From: Diadema setosum
Taxonomy: Eukaryota; Echinodermata; Echinoidea; Diadematoida; Diadematidae
DNA: 64,000 nt
Direction of reading: 5' to 3'
Assembly (NCBI GenBank): GCA_033980235.1
Contig: CM067075.1
Span: 23,259,061-23,323,060, forward strand
The notes beneath the pieces are model-generated. The model saw only the letters and a list, made by a program, of their open reading frames with translations. It was not told where the DNA came from and did no database searches. Every line of letters starts with the position of its first letter. The first letter of the stretch is position 1. Both the position numbers and the translations under genes were made by a program. Positions 21,557-33,059 of this stretch are shown in pieces.

Positions 21557-23699
21557 TGTAGAAATCAAAGCAAATCAAATCAAAATATCAGCCATTTCAT
21601 TTTTTTTTTCCTCAGGTGCTTCCTGTACAATCAGCAGATACTCGTGTCTTGACGCACATAAGAGGCCAGTAGTTGTATTTGTTTGGATTTGTTTGCAATT
21701 TTCTTGTAGGCCTGATAGGAAATGCAGCATTCGGTAGTTATTTTCTTTCTGAGACACTCTTGAAATCGGTCACATGGAGAGAGGTATTAGAAATGTAGAA
21801 CAACATGTATGGAGAATAGGGAGAAGTCTTGCAACTGACTGACAAATTGACAAGGGAGGAGTCTTGGTGATCACATCGCGTATTCATGACAGCCTTGTAT
21901 AACCTCCCGCCTCCATTTGCCATGAATTCTTTTTTCTTTGTTCATATGTTCTTGTCTTTACCAAAATTCTAGCTGTGTCGAGATTGAAATTAGCCCTCCA
22001 TACCATGATTATGCATGTGGAGTACGATGAGACTGATTAGACTCTAATAGACTATGCATGTATACCCATTGAGTTTGACTTCGTTCCCCAAGGCTCTAGC
22101 ACAGTAGAAGTTTTCTCTCACTCACCCCCCCCCCCTTGAAATCTGAAGTTACATGAAGTTACATGAAGGTATGCTACTCCTGAACACTGCATTCCAGCTT
22201 GTGTCCTTAACTAGGGCACTATTGACAGGTTGTCTTTGTGTCTTTCCCAGTGCAGTCTTTGTATATGTATTTCTTTCTTGTAATTTAATTTAAACACAGT
22301 GCAGTGCATAAATGATGTCCTTTTTCTCGTCTGTATATCAGACTTTTCCTTTCTTTTTACCACTTCTAGTTAGGTGTCTCCTTTTTTTCTTTCTCCCTCA
22401 CTCTCTTTCTTATTTCTTTCTCTCTCTGTCTTTTTATCTCTTATTAGTCTCTCTTCCTGGTTACTCTGTATTATGATTGTGAAGATATTTTAATTGTGTT
22501 TTAATTTATGTGGATTGTATATTATGTGCGACTGCTAAGTTATATTGTTGTAGTTATATTTTCATGGCTGAATTATGTATACAGTGTACTTTGTATAATT
22601 TGTATTGTATTTTTTTCACCTGGAAAATGATTATCTTTTTTGTTGGAAGAAAGACTAACAAAAATATCTGTATCTGTATCTGTATCTGTATCCACTAACA
22701 TTCCTATTTCTCTCAAAATAGCAAAAGTGAAAAAATCCATACAGCACTGTTAGCCTACATGTACTTTCAGTGATTGTCGCAGTGAAAAGAACAATCCGCG
22801 AATATCATGTATTCAAGTTCCTTTATTGGTGCTGATCAGGGAGCGCAGATGTTCACCACAGGCTAAATGCTGTGAAAACATTTTTTTTGTTGTTGTTGGT
22901 TTGTTTATGATGGGGTGCATCATCTACACTCCCTGATCAGTACCAATACGCCCATATGTTGTGCATTGTATGATTTGCAGTGAGCCTAATCTTGTTCGGA
23001 TATCCCAAAGCACTTTACCAATAATTAATGCAATCTTCAAGGTTGGCATGGATTTGTTCACAGATTGCAGTTATGTTTCTGGAGGTGTTACATACATTGT
23101 GTCAAGCTTCCGAAGTGTTGAGTTGTAATTCACAGTCAACAAGTTTGTTTGTTTGTTTTACAATACTAAGAATTAGTTCTGAATACAGTAGAAAGAAGGC
23201 AATTTTTTTAAGTATACAGGCCAAGAATTACATGTGACTGAAAAGTAATTTTTAAATGCATTTTTTTTTCCAAAGTGAGTTGTGCAATTTCCTGCATATA
23301 CAAATTTTACTGTATGTATAGGAGAGAATTTCATTATTTATGTCTTCGTGTACAGGCCTGTGACTACCAGGTCTCTTGCATTTAACTCAGAATGGTGTCA
23401 TATAGCAAAACATGGTAATATTTAACTTATTATTCATCAAATGTTGCCCAAGCATTGAATGATGTTTTGATAAGTTGCATTCAGAGAATTGCCTCTGACT
23501 TATAGCCAAAATGTTTGTGAAAGCTAACCCAGGTCTTCCCTGGTACATGTACTATGCGATGTTAGTGTGCTGATGATTTGGTATATACTGAGTAAATTCT
23601 ATAAAATGTTATGCGTTTATCGCATTCCATGCAAAAGTGGAAAAAGCCACTTTACATTAATTATCACATGGGAATGAACATGTATGATGAGTAACATGT
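21557..23699. other. Non-coding; probable LINE tail near 22.7 kb
   Basis: No gene recognised. A (TGTATC)n tail at 22664-22692, following AT-rich sequence, looks like a LINE 3' end. Pyrimidine tracts occur at 22380-22440. Short open frames are not supported by any protein feature. Confidence 0.35.
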
Positions 23700-24285
23700 C
23701 TCATGTAAACACTTAGAAATTAGTATGTATGAATGTATGATGTGTAAACATGTCTCATATAAACACGTGGAAATTGCCATGTTTAATATGTAAACATGCC
23801 ACATGTTTAGTGTATGCAATTTTGTGATCGATCTAAAAAAAAAATCAAACATGTGTTCTTAGAATAAACACTAAAATGGCAAATAAACATGTCGCAGTGT
23901 TTTTAATCTGTCACAGCGAATGAACATATCTCAGTGTTTACATCGTAAACAGTGCGTCATGTTTATTTTTTGGTTCAGTGTTTAGATCTTAAACAGTGTG
24001 GGTGATTATGTGACTGTGCGGTGTTTAGTATTTCAACACTGTGAGTGATTATGGTGTAAACGTTTGATGTTTAGCCTATAACCAGAGCAGGTGTTTAGTA
24101 TTTAAACAGCAGAACCGTTTAAAACATAAACGTGTGTGAGATAAACACCTAGGGTGTGATGAAAATAAGCACAGCATGTGTTTAGCTCCTAAACATGTTC
24201 AATATATAAACGCGTCGCAGTGTTTTAAAACTTTCACAGAAATGTGTTTAGTTAGGTGTTTAGAAACTAAACAAATTTTTTGACA
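23700..24285. repeat. Tract dense in TGTTTA / TAAACA inverted words
   Basis: Across about 590 bp, TGTTTAG-type and TAAACA-type words recur more than 20 times, often as close inverted pairs such as GTGTTTAGTATTTAAACAG. The heptamer GTAAACA or its complement is at 23705, 23744, 23790, 23935 and 23945. It ends at TTTTTTGACAGTG just before the GCGAGC array. It may be a degenerate MITE or satellite; no coding. Confidence 0.6.
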
Positions 24286-24289
24286 GTGT

Positions 24290-25026
24290 AACTATACTTT
24301 TTCGCTTTGGAAATTAAGAGGGGCGCACCGGGCGCAACTGCTGTCAATTACTGGCAGCAACATCAGGAGAATGGCATAACGATTAAAAGGTAAATGCGAG
24401 CGAGCAAAGCGAGCGAGCTTGAAAATTTTGACATTTTACAGTCCTCAAACTGCCATTTAATAGCTATATTTTTTCGCTTAGGAAATCAAGGGGGGGCGCA
24501 CCGGGCGCAACTGCTGGCAATTACTGGCAGTAACATCAGGAGAATGGCATAACGATTGAATGCGAGCGAGCGAAGCGAGCGAGCTTGAAATTTTTGACAT
24601 TTTACAGTCCCAAAACTGCCGTTTGTAGCTATATTTTTTTCGCTTTGGAAATTAGGGGGGGGGGGGGTGCACCGGGCGCAACGGCTGGCAATTACTGGCA
24701 GCAACATCAGAAGTATGGCATAACAATTAAATGCGAGGTTGAAATTTTTGACATTTTACAATCTCAAAACTGCCGTTTGTAGCTATATTTTTTTCATTTG
24801 GAAAGTATGGGGGCGCACCGGGCGCAACTGCTGGCAATTGGCAGCAACATCAGGAAAATGGCATAACGATTAAATGCGAGCGAGCGAAGCGAGAAAGCTT
24901 GAAAATGTTGACATTTCACAATCCAAAAACTGCCGTTTGTGTCTATATTTTTTTCGCTTTGGAAATTAAGAATGGGGGGGGGGGGCGCCCGGTGTGCACC
25001 CCCCCCCCCCCTCCGATCCGCCACTG
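24290..25026. repeat. Second array of GCGAGC-core units, ending in a GGCGGATCC terminus
   Basis: Five units of about 160 bp homologous to those at 10296-11975. The right edge reads CCGATCCGCCACTG, the terminus of the hAT-like MITE family at 8.4 and 15.5 kb. This suggests the units are an internally amplified part of such an element. Confidence 0.8.
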
Positions 25027-25171
25027 GTACCGTAGTCAAAGGTGTCGGTTTATGTTAATGATTGGGGGAGGTATGACCAGCGAGGGGGCGTCGAAGTGAC
25101 CAAGCGGGAGAAAGATGTCCAAAATCTGAACTTTAGAGCATCCCCTAATTGTTTGTGTGTGTGTGTGTGTG

Positions 25172-25209
<38 letters not shown>

Positions 25210-25560
25210 TGTGTGTGTTTAATAGACATGGAAAAGTTAGGAAATAGCCTAGGTGTCAGTTCTCCGTACGGATGTACAGTACGGTCGATAAATAGTAAGC
25301 ACTGTAGATTATGTATAAAATCAGTGCTGCCAGCCCGGGGTGCGAATTGTTTTTGCCCACTAATTTTTTGTCCCTGGTACAAAATAAGAAAGAAATAACA
25401 AAAATTAAAAAAAAAGAATAAGTATTAGCGTCCGGCGTTGAGGTCGCTCGCAAACTGAAGTGGTGATTTTCTGTTCTTTTTTTTTTAACGGTCTGAAGGG
25501 GGGTGACGCCCATGTGGGATGACATGATGGCAGACACTAATGTGGGGATAATGAATGATA
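25027..25560. other. Non-coding with (GT)n microsatellite
   Basis: (GT)n run at 25155-25220. No gene recognised. Confidence 0.4.
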
Positions 25561-26771
25561 AGTTTGAAAAGGTGATAATTGGTCAAACGGTGTTATATAC
25601 AAGCGTGCCCCATTGGGGGAAAAAACGAATAAAGAAAAAAGAATCACCATAGATCACTGAGCAGGTTCTCAGATTAATCAGACAAAGAAACGCCCAAAAG
25701 TGTGTGGCAAAGAAGTCACGTTTATCTGATGATTGGAATAAGTATAAGTTACTGCGAAACTAAGTTACATCTGAAATTCGGAAAACAAAGAAAGATGTTA
25801 TTGCTAGCTGTGTTGAAAGTAGTAATGATACCTCTGGTGATGTATGGACATCGTTGAGTTATGTTCTACCTACGAAATCTGAGATTGAAAGAATAATGTG
25901 TATTGTAAATGAAAACAAGGAGATTAATGATGAAGGTGAGATAGCTGATAGCTTCAATAAGCACTTCACAAACATAGGTACAATTATTCAAGGGAAAATT
26001 GGATTCAACATTGAAGACGGTAGCAATGGCCTTGGAACTGTTGATAACGGAAATTATTTTAAGTTGAAGAGGATAGATGAACAAGATGTTTTGAGTTGTT
26101 TGAATAACTTTTCTGTTGACAAAGCAAGTGGCTTGGACAATAATCCCGTCACCATTTTGAAGTCAATTGCTGAATATGTTTTTAAACCGCTGACATATCA
26201 GTCAATACAACAAAGTAAGGTGCCGCTGTCGTGGAAAAGATCGCGTATTACGCCGATATACAAGGGTGGTAAGAAAACCGATAAGAGTAGCTGCCGACCT
26301 ATATCTAGGCTGTCGATTATTACAAAAATTATAGAAAAGTTAGTATTTGACCAACTCTACGGATATTTACAAACGAATGGCTTGCTTAGAGAGCATCAAT
26401 CCGACTTTAGGCCAAACAATTCCAAAGACAGCTTTCATTACCACCACTGAAGACTTGTTTGATTATATGGACAAAGGTAATATTGTAAGGATAGTAACGT
26501 CGGAGTTAAAAAAGGCTTTTGATACGGTAGACCACAGTATTCTCTTGAAGAAACTGCGTTTGTATGGTATGAGTGATGTTGTTGTTGAATGGTTCCGAAC
26601 CTATCTTACTGATCGCACACAATGCATTATCATTAATGGTGTACAATCTAGTCCACATACAATCACATGTGGAATACCACAGGGGTCAAATCTGGGCCCT
26701 TTACTTTTTGTTCTCTAAACGATTTACCTTTATGTGTAAAGAATTGCAAGGTTTCATTATACGCAGATGAT
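25561..26771 (+). pseudogene. CR1/jockey-like LINE, linker and reverse transcriptase N-terminal part
   Basis: Reading across frames, a Lys/Arg-rich linker is followed by RT motifs: ASGLDNNPVTILK, WKRSRITPIYKGG, RPISRLS, then motif A (ELKKAFDTVDH) and motif B (GIPQGSNLGPLLF). The segment ends in the codons for LYADD at 26771. There is a frameshift near 26425 and a small deletion near 26716. In motif A the catalytic Asp before LKKAF is Glu. The element continues at 30585 after a nested insertion. Confidence 0.85.
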
Positions 26772-26911
26772 TTTTTTTCCCCTCACTGGGATATTTATTA
26801 TTCTCTTTCGTAATACATCATATTTCAAATAATTTTTTTACCCTCACTTGGATATTTATTATTATCTTTTGTAATACATCATATTTCAAATAACATCATA
26901 CTTTATCGAAT

Positions 26912-28502
26912 TCAATACAATATAATATACATCAAGAAAAAAAGGTGTCTAAAGAGACACCATTTTTTCTGAAACACTTGCAACTTGTGATTATTTCTTG
27001 CAATAAATTTCTCTTTATCATAATATTCCCTTATACTATATTTACATAAATCAAAACGAGGTATTATTTTTCTTATTTTACAAACATAAATTTCATATCT
27101 CACAAGCATGGTAATACAATTCAATGCCGAATTGTTAATACCCCCAAAACCAAATAATTTATTTTCCGTCGTAAATGTTATGTCTAACCCCGTGTTAAAA
27201 TTAATCCATTCTCTTACTTCAACCCACAATCTATCAACATATTGACACTCACTCAAAAAATGTATTAAAGTCTCAACATACACATTACAAAATGAACATT
27301 CTTTTCTTTCAACCAATCCAATTCTATTCAACATCTTATTTGTATATAAAATTCTATTAACTACTTTAAACTGAAACCATGGTAAATTAACATCCTCCGT
27401 GCACTTGAACGGGGCCAACGAAAAAGATTTCCATTTCTTTTCTTCAAGTTGTATCAGTTGTCGCCATTTTAAAAATCCTTTACATTGATATACATAATTT
27501 CTATTCTTTAACAAAACAGCATAGATATATGAGCATCCTTTACGATGTTTTATAATCAATTTTAAGATATCAGGTATAATTGGTTGACATAACTTTTCCA
27601 TATTATTCATATTTCCATCACAACCTGCTTCTTTAACCGCATGGCACAATCCAAAATAATCTAAAAAATTAACGTCAACATCATATTTCCTCTTAAAGGC
27701 AGTGAATGATAATACATTTCCTTCTTCGTCTAGCAAATCATTAACAAAACGAATTCCTTTTTTATACCACTTTCGTTTGAAAACCGACACATTCCCTATG
27801 GTAATTTTATTATTTTTCCACAAAGGTTGACATTGAAAATTATTACAATAAACCGAAAGTAAATCGCCGTAAGCTGTGAATACTTCTTTCCAAAAGGGAT
27901 TACACGTATGTGAGGCTTGTTCAAAAAAAAAAAATCGTTTCCGAAACTCATATCTAATTGATGGGTCTGGGGTAAAAATATACTCAATAATTTTTCTGAC
28001 CATTTATCCGTTGTAAATAACAATCTCCTAATCCATGATATTTTCAATGCTGTAACCTGCGTGTAAATATTTATCATTTTCACTCCCCCTTGTGCATATG
28101 TCTGAGTCATTTGAATTCTGTTTATTTTATCCGGCTTCCTTTCCCATATAAAACTATAAAACATATCATTTATCTCATTCAAAAAATTACCTTTAGGACT
28201 TGGCAAAGACAAAAACAAATAATTCAATTTTGATAACAACAATGACTTAATAACTACAATTCTACCAAGCACTGTTAAAGAGCGTTTACGCCAAGAGTTC
28301 ATTTGTTTCCTAATCACTTCCATTTTTTTCATAATAATTATACTGAACAGTTCTCTCTAAGTCAACAAAAAAAATGTATACCTAGATACTTAAAACCTCC
28401 TTCATACACCCAATGAAGATTTCTTTCAGGCAACATTCTATCTTCTTTATTCTTACATTTCCCTATCCATATTACTTTTGTTTTATTTTCATTAATTTTT
28501 AA
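26912..28502 (-). pseudogene. RT thumb and C-terminal zf-RVT region of the L1/Tx1-like LINE
   Basis: The segment starts in the RT connection (KINENKTKVIWIGK, then YLGI) and passes through the thumb (KSLLLSKLNYLFLSLP). It ends with a C-terminal domain holding a C-X2-C-X8-H-X4-C zinc motif (CSFCNVYVETLIHFLSEC). This arrangement is typical of the RT-associated zinc finger of L1/Tx1-type elements. There is a one-base insertion in an A run near 28327, and a second frame change between the frames ending at 27796 and starting at 28003. Non-functional. Confidence 0.8.
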
Positions 28503-28745
28503 AGGGGAAGGCTAGTAACTGATCAGTGGGAATCAGTGGAAATGCTGGGAGATGATTGTTCCAATCCTTATGGGATTCATTCAAGAGTTCATTGTATATC
28601 TATTGTTGTGTGAAAATGATTTGCTTCAGAACGGTCTCATATTCAAGTAATGTGCAGATTAATGCTCCGTCACTGACCAGGGACGCTAACCTGGAAGCAT
28701 TAAACTGCACATTACTTGAATATGAGACCATTCTAAAGCAAATCA
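28503..28745. mobile_element. Foldback element replacing the RT core of the LINE
   Basis: Arms of about 50 bp (from ATGATTTGCTTCAGAACGG at 28617, inverted to end at 28745) face each other around a short loop. About 110 bp of non-LINE sequence lies outside the left arm. LINE coding stops on one side in the endonuclease linker and resumes on the other in the RT thumb. So roughly 1 kb of RT core is absent here. Confidence 0.7.
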
Positions 28746-29846
28746 TATACTATTCACTTTTTCCTGTCTGATTTTATCCAAACATTCTCTCTTTTCTTTT
28801 AATTCCTCTAAAATCAATTCTTCATCTAGTTGTATTAACAACAAACCTTCCAACTCAATTATATCTTTTTCTAATTGTTTTTCCTTATTCTTTTCCATTT
28901 TTTTCTTATGACTCATATAACTTATTGTTTCACCTCTTATCGACATTAATAATGTATCAAAGAATAATTGATCATTAATAACAAATTGACAATCTCTACA
29001 ATCATAAGAAATATCATTTATCGCATAAAATTTAACTGTTTGTGTAATCAATTCTTTTATCTTTTCAATATACACATCATCTTTCAATAATGTATTATTA
29101 AATTTCCAGTAACTCGGCCCCCTACAATATCCTAAATTACTTAATGTAATCAAAGAATGATCCGTCCTAAAACCTGACATTATATCTACCTTATCAACCA
29201 ATGTTAATGCTTTCTTAGATATCAAATAAAAATCTAATCTAGCTAATTTCAAAGGATTATCTTGACGCCATGTAAACTGTTTCTCTGTAGAATGTTGTAT
29301 TCTCCAGGGGTCTACCAACTCCAAATCACATTTCATTTCATCTACTTTCTTCTTTGCTCTAGGGTTATTTAACCGTACATATTTATACGTGTCCAAATCA
29401 AAATTTTGTACCAAATTCCAATCTCCACAACTAATGAGTTTTCTGTTTTAAGTATAAGCTTCTGAATATTTTCATAAAACCCTGGGGAGTCTGTATGTCT
29501 GTCTGTATGGTCCATAAATATTAACCAAAGAGAATTAATTTTCAATTAACTTCATATCTAAAATCAACCAATTACCTTTATCATCTGTTTCATATCCTTT
29601 TATATCTATAGTGATATCTTCACGAAATAATATCGCTACGCCCCTTGAATTTGATGTGCCAAAACTAAAATAACAATCACTGCCCCACTCTCTTCTTAAA
29701 TTTTCTTCTTCTAAGGCATTGAAATGAGTATCCTGTAAACAACATATATGAAATTTACTAGCTTTCAAGAAATCAAAAACCTCGCTCCTTTTTTTCTGAT
29801 TGCCCAAACCACGACAATTCATCGAAATTATATCAATCTTATTCAT
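28746..29846 (-). pseudogene. Endonuclease domain of the L1/Tx1-like LINE
   Basis: Begins with a good start (MNKIDIISMNCRGLG), the usual N-terminal APE-type motif with its Asn. CCLQDTHF follows (the metal-binding position usually reads QETH), then GVAILF, RLDFYLIS and FRTDHSLITL (catalytic SDH/TDH). The frame is broken between 29535 and 29414, where small indels and a CAGACAGACATACAGAC slip repeat occur. The end is a Glu/Lys-rich coiled-coil-like linker (residues near ELEGLLLIQLDEELILEELK). Confidence 0.82.
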
Positions 29847-29849
29847 ATC

Positions 29850-30584
29850 TACAAAAGAATTCTAAAATACCCAGTGAGCTTTTTCCAACAAACAACATAC
29901 ATAGAACAAAATGTGCCTCTCTGCTTGAAAGGCTGTACCAAAAACACAGTCTTACTACTACTTCTACTTCTACAACTACTAATAAAACTACTGCTACTAA
30001 TGCTACTACCCTCCTCGTACTGCGATTGACATCTAGCAATTCTACACAATTGATAATTCTCATCCATACATCACCTATCAAAAAGCGTGTGATGTCAACA
30101 ACATACACGAACAAGCATTAGCAACAACGGAGACAGACAAAAAAAAAAACAAACAAGACAGTACATACAGGCTCTGCCGTTGCCCCCGCTTTCCCGCTTT
30201 TACATCACATTAAGAATCTCCAATTATCATTAACACTTATATCAGTCTAGTACTGATACATTTCCTTGTAAATAAATATACCAAAAACCATTTCATGTTA
30301 AAACTATCTCGTCATCTTGGAACAAATATCCCCCTCAAAATACAGCAAACAAAAAACTACAGAACCATACAACACATTCATCTATATTGCATTCATCTTG
30401 CTGTACTTACAAATGAATAACCCTGATGTTGATACTATAAACCAATCAGGAACGTATAATAGAATCAATGTTTAGCAATACCTTTTTATACAAATTTCGG
30501 TTTTCATACACCAAAATCAACAGTTACCAATACCTATTTATACAAATTTCGGTTTTCACACACCAAAATAATTTCAATAATAAC
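29850..30584 (-). other. 5' leader of the L1/Tx1-like LINE
   Basis: Non-coding. Contains an ACT/TAC-rich trinucleotide tract (29948-30010) and a roughly 65-bp tandem pair (30480-30570) built on TACAAATTTCGGTTTTCA. This is inferred to be the 5' UTR because it lies between the endonuclease start and the target-site duplication. Confidence 0.55.
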
Positions 30585-31054
30585 ATACGCAGATGATGCC
30601 TGCCTCCACAATTCGTGTAGTTATGTGAAGAGATTGACGGTCCTTTTAAATGAGGAATTAGTGAGAATACATGAATGGCTAAACAGAAATAAACTGGCAT
30701 TCACAAAATGTGAATTTCTTTCAATTGGGTCAAGAAAAAAAAATCATTTCAATTGAACGACCATGTATTAAGATTAAGGACACTGTGCTAACTCGTGTTT
30801 CAAATTGTAAGTATCTCAAGGTGTTCAAATTGATCAACATCAAATCAAACTTATTCATTGCATAGAAAACTACAAACCGTTTTATTTTTGTTAAAAAGAA
30901 TCTGACTTTATATTACAGAGCAAATGGCATTGATATTTTTTAATAAAACAACTATTGAGAGTAAGATTGATTATTGCAGTATTGGGGAAATGCGGGTGAA
31001 ACACGTATTGACAAAATTCAGAAATTACTCAAGAGAGCACTGAAAAAGAACAGG
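30585..31054 (+). pseudogene. CR1/jockey-like LINE, RT C-terminal part (continuation)
   Basis: Resumes with TYADDACLHN, followed by INEW-type context (EWLNRNKLAFTKCEFLSIG), SKIDYCS and a LLKRAL stretch, in the same order as plus-strand CR1-like RTs. It has several stops and frame breaks. It ends at 31054 in the CAGG duplication of the LTR on its right, and a short remnant resumes at 32090. Confidence 0.75.
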
Positions 31055-32089
31055 TGTTGCGACCAAAGTCACAATGAAAATAATCGCACAAAAGAACCGA
31101 TATATTAATGTTCAGGCGGCTTAATTAACAATAATATTACACTTGTGTTGGATCGAAGCACAGACACGTAATGATTTGTCACTACACAGTACAGTATAAT
31201 ACAATGGTCACTAACATAAAGTTACAGTCGAATGTAATAATCACAAGTTCCATGTAATCCCCAAGAAATGTCCAAAGATGATGTTCGATGCACAGATGAA
31301 TGATCCTCAATGTACCGATGAAAATGATCACTCCGACGTAAATCAGTGGGCACAGGTAATCCTAAGAATAAATCCACAGTAACGTGTGTAGAATCCAGAC
31401 GTTGTGACGACGTCCAGTAAATATGTGATGATAATCCAGCAAATAATATCCAGCTAGGAATCCAGCCCGTCACAGCTTCGATGTAGCAATGTCCATGGAC
31501 ATGAAAATGGAGTCGGTCACCAATGTAGGCCAATCAATTCTCCGCGGGCAATATGTCTTCAAGACCTCATCTCCACAAATATCGAAGGTCAGCGGGTAAC
31601 ACAGGACTGACTGACTATAACAAGTCACTTCAGAGTCAGAAGTGACGTAACTCTCAGAGCAGAGGTGTTGGGTAGTCCGCCTTCTTCAGAATTTCTGTGG
31701 CCTATATACATATATAGGTCCCTTCATCCCTTCCTGAATGTTCTGCAATTATCTCCAACCTAGGGGTACCTACTTGTGAGTTCAAGATCCTTCCAGGCAC
31801 CCTGACTCACTGTCTAAGTAAGTGCATGACATTATACATGAAAATAGCTTACCACAAAATACTGGGCTACAAATAAACATGTACTGTACAGTGCATGCAT
31901 TGCATCACCTAGCCAATTAAGCACTTTCTAGAACATTCTGGATTGGGTGAGCTCTTTGTTTTTCACACACATGTATTTGCAGCTTTACAAATAGGAACTT
32001 CTCCACTAATCTGGTCAAGGTGTATACATACACTCTTATAAACGACCATACACTATATCATATATCTGCCAGTATGTACATTCATGACA
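31055..32089 (-). mobile_element. Solo LTR, about 1.04 kb
   Basis: Starts TGTTGCGACC and ends TTCATGACA (TG...CA), flanked by a 4-bp duplication CAGG (31051-31054 and 32090-32093), and inserted in LINE sequence. No internal coding region is attached, so it is a solo LTR or a long terminal-repeat derivative. Orientation is assigned to the minus strand because a TATATA element (about 31700) then precedes a downstream region ending GGTCGCAACA. That orientation is tentative. Confidence 0.65.
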
Positions 32090-32549
32090 CAGGGGCGAGG
32101 GAAGTTTCAGTGTAATTCCTAGCATGCATACATTAGGTCCTAATAGAAATATTGATATTCATAACTCAGCTGTACTGAATCTGTAATATGTCTTCACAGG
32201 TTACAATCTGTTACAAATGCGATCCTCTTTTGGAGTGTCGTTTTGACTTTTATTCCTAACATAGCGAGGTAGGTCCTCTGACGGGTTTTTTCTTTTCTTT
32301 CTACGTTATTGGACTTTTTTTTCTTCTCTAAAGTGCCTTTTTCCGTGGTAGCTTCGAAACGATTGCGTAGGATGTCTGAGCATCGGGGGATGGTGTTGGA
32401 GTTGTTGTTTTGTGTGTGTGTGTGTGTGTGTATCTCCCGCTCTCTCAAGTCTATATTATATCAAAGCATAAAGACTTTCTGTCAAGTACCATGACAACAA
32501 AGTGCAAGCGAAAGTGACCATTCTTCAACTGGTTCAAGTGTTTCAAGTG
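32090..32549. other. LINE remnant then non-coding sequence
   Basis: 32090 to about 32190 appears to continue the CR1-like LINE frame (GEGSFSVIPS). Then AT-rich sequence and a (GT)n run (32411-32431). No gene. Confidence 0.4.
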
Positions 32550-32990
32550 GGGTTCCGAAGGTTCGTTATTCCGAAGATTCGTTAATCTGAAACACAGAAA
32601 TTCCCTATACCTATTCGTTAATCCGAAAATGAAAAAGGGTTCGTTAATCCGAACATTTGTGGCCTTATTCCGAAGGTTCGTTATTCCGAAGGTTCGTTGA
32701 TCCGAAATGATATAGGGTCCGTAATGAACCTTCGGAATAACGAGCTTTGTTTCATTTTCGGATTAACGAACCTTCGCAATAACGAACCTTATTTCATTTT
32801 CGGATTAATGAACGTTCTGAATAACAAACCTCATCACATTTTCGGATTAACGAACCTTCGGAATAACGAAACTTCGGAAAAACGAACCTTCGGAATAACG
32901 AAACTTCGGAAAAACGAACCTTCGGAATAACGAACCTTCCGACTAAAGAACCTTCGGAATAACAAACCTTTGGAAAAACGAGCTGTAACC
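32550..32990. repeat. Foldback repeat of TTCGTTATTCCGAA / TTCGGAATAACGAA words
   Basis: The left part (32550-32710) repeats GTTCGTTA(A/T)TCCGAA on the plus strand. The right part (32715-32985) carries the complement, GAACCTTCGGAATAACGAA. The two halves form a large imperfect hairpin. A relic of the same type is at 50600-50880. Confidence 0.8.
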
Positions 32991-33059
32991 TGAAGTGGAA
33001 CTATAATGTGTGCACTCAGAAGCAGTTCATAGATATCATACACAGTGCATGCTAAAGAA

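Larger units (their letters stand above)
26772..30584 (-). mobile_element. L1/Tx1-like LINE inserted into the YADD codons of another LINE
   Basis: A minus-strand element whose 3' end is at the left (a T run right after the target-site duplication, i.e. poly-A). It is flanked by a perfect 13-bp duplication ATACGCAGATGAT (26759-26771 and 30585-30597). The gene order on the minus strand is 5' leader (30584-29850), endonuclease (29846-28746), then RT thumb and C-terminal domain (28502-26912). The RT core is missing and a foldback element occupies its place. The 3' end has two tandem copies of a roughly 60-bp A/T-rich unit (26776-26895). Confidence 0.9.
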
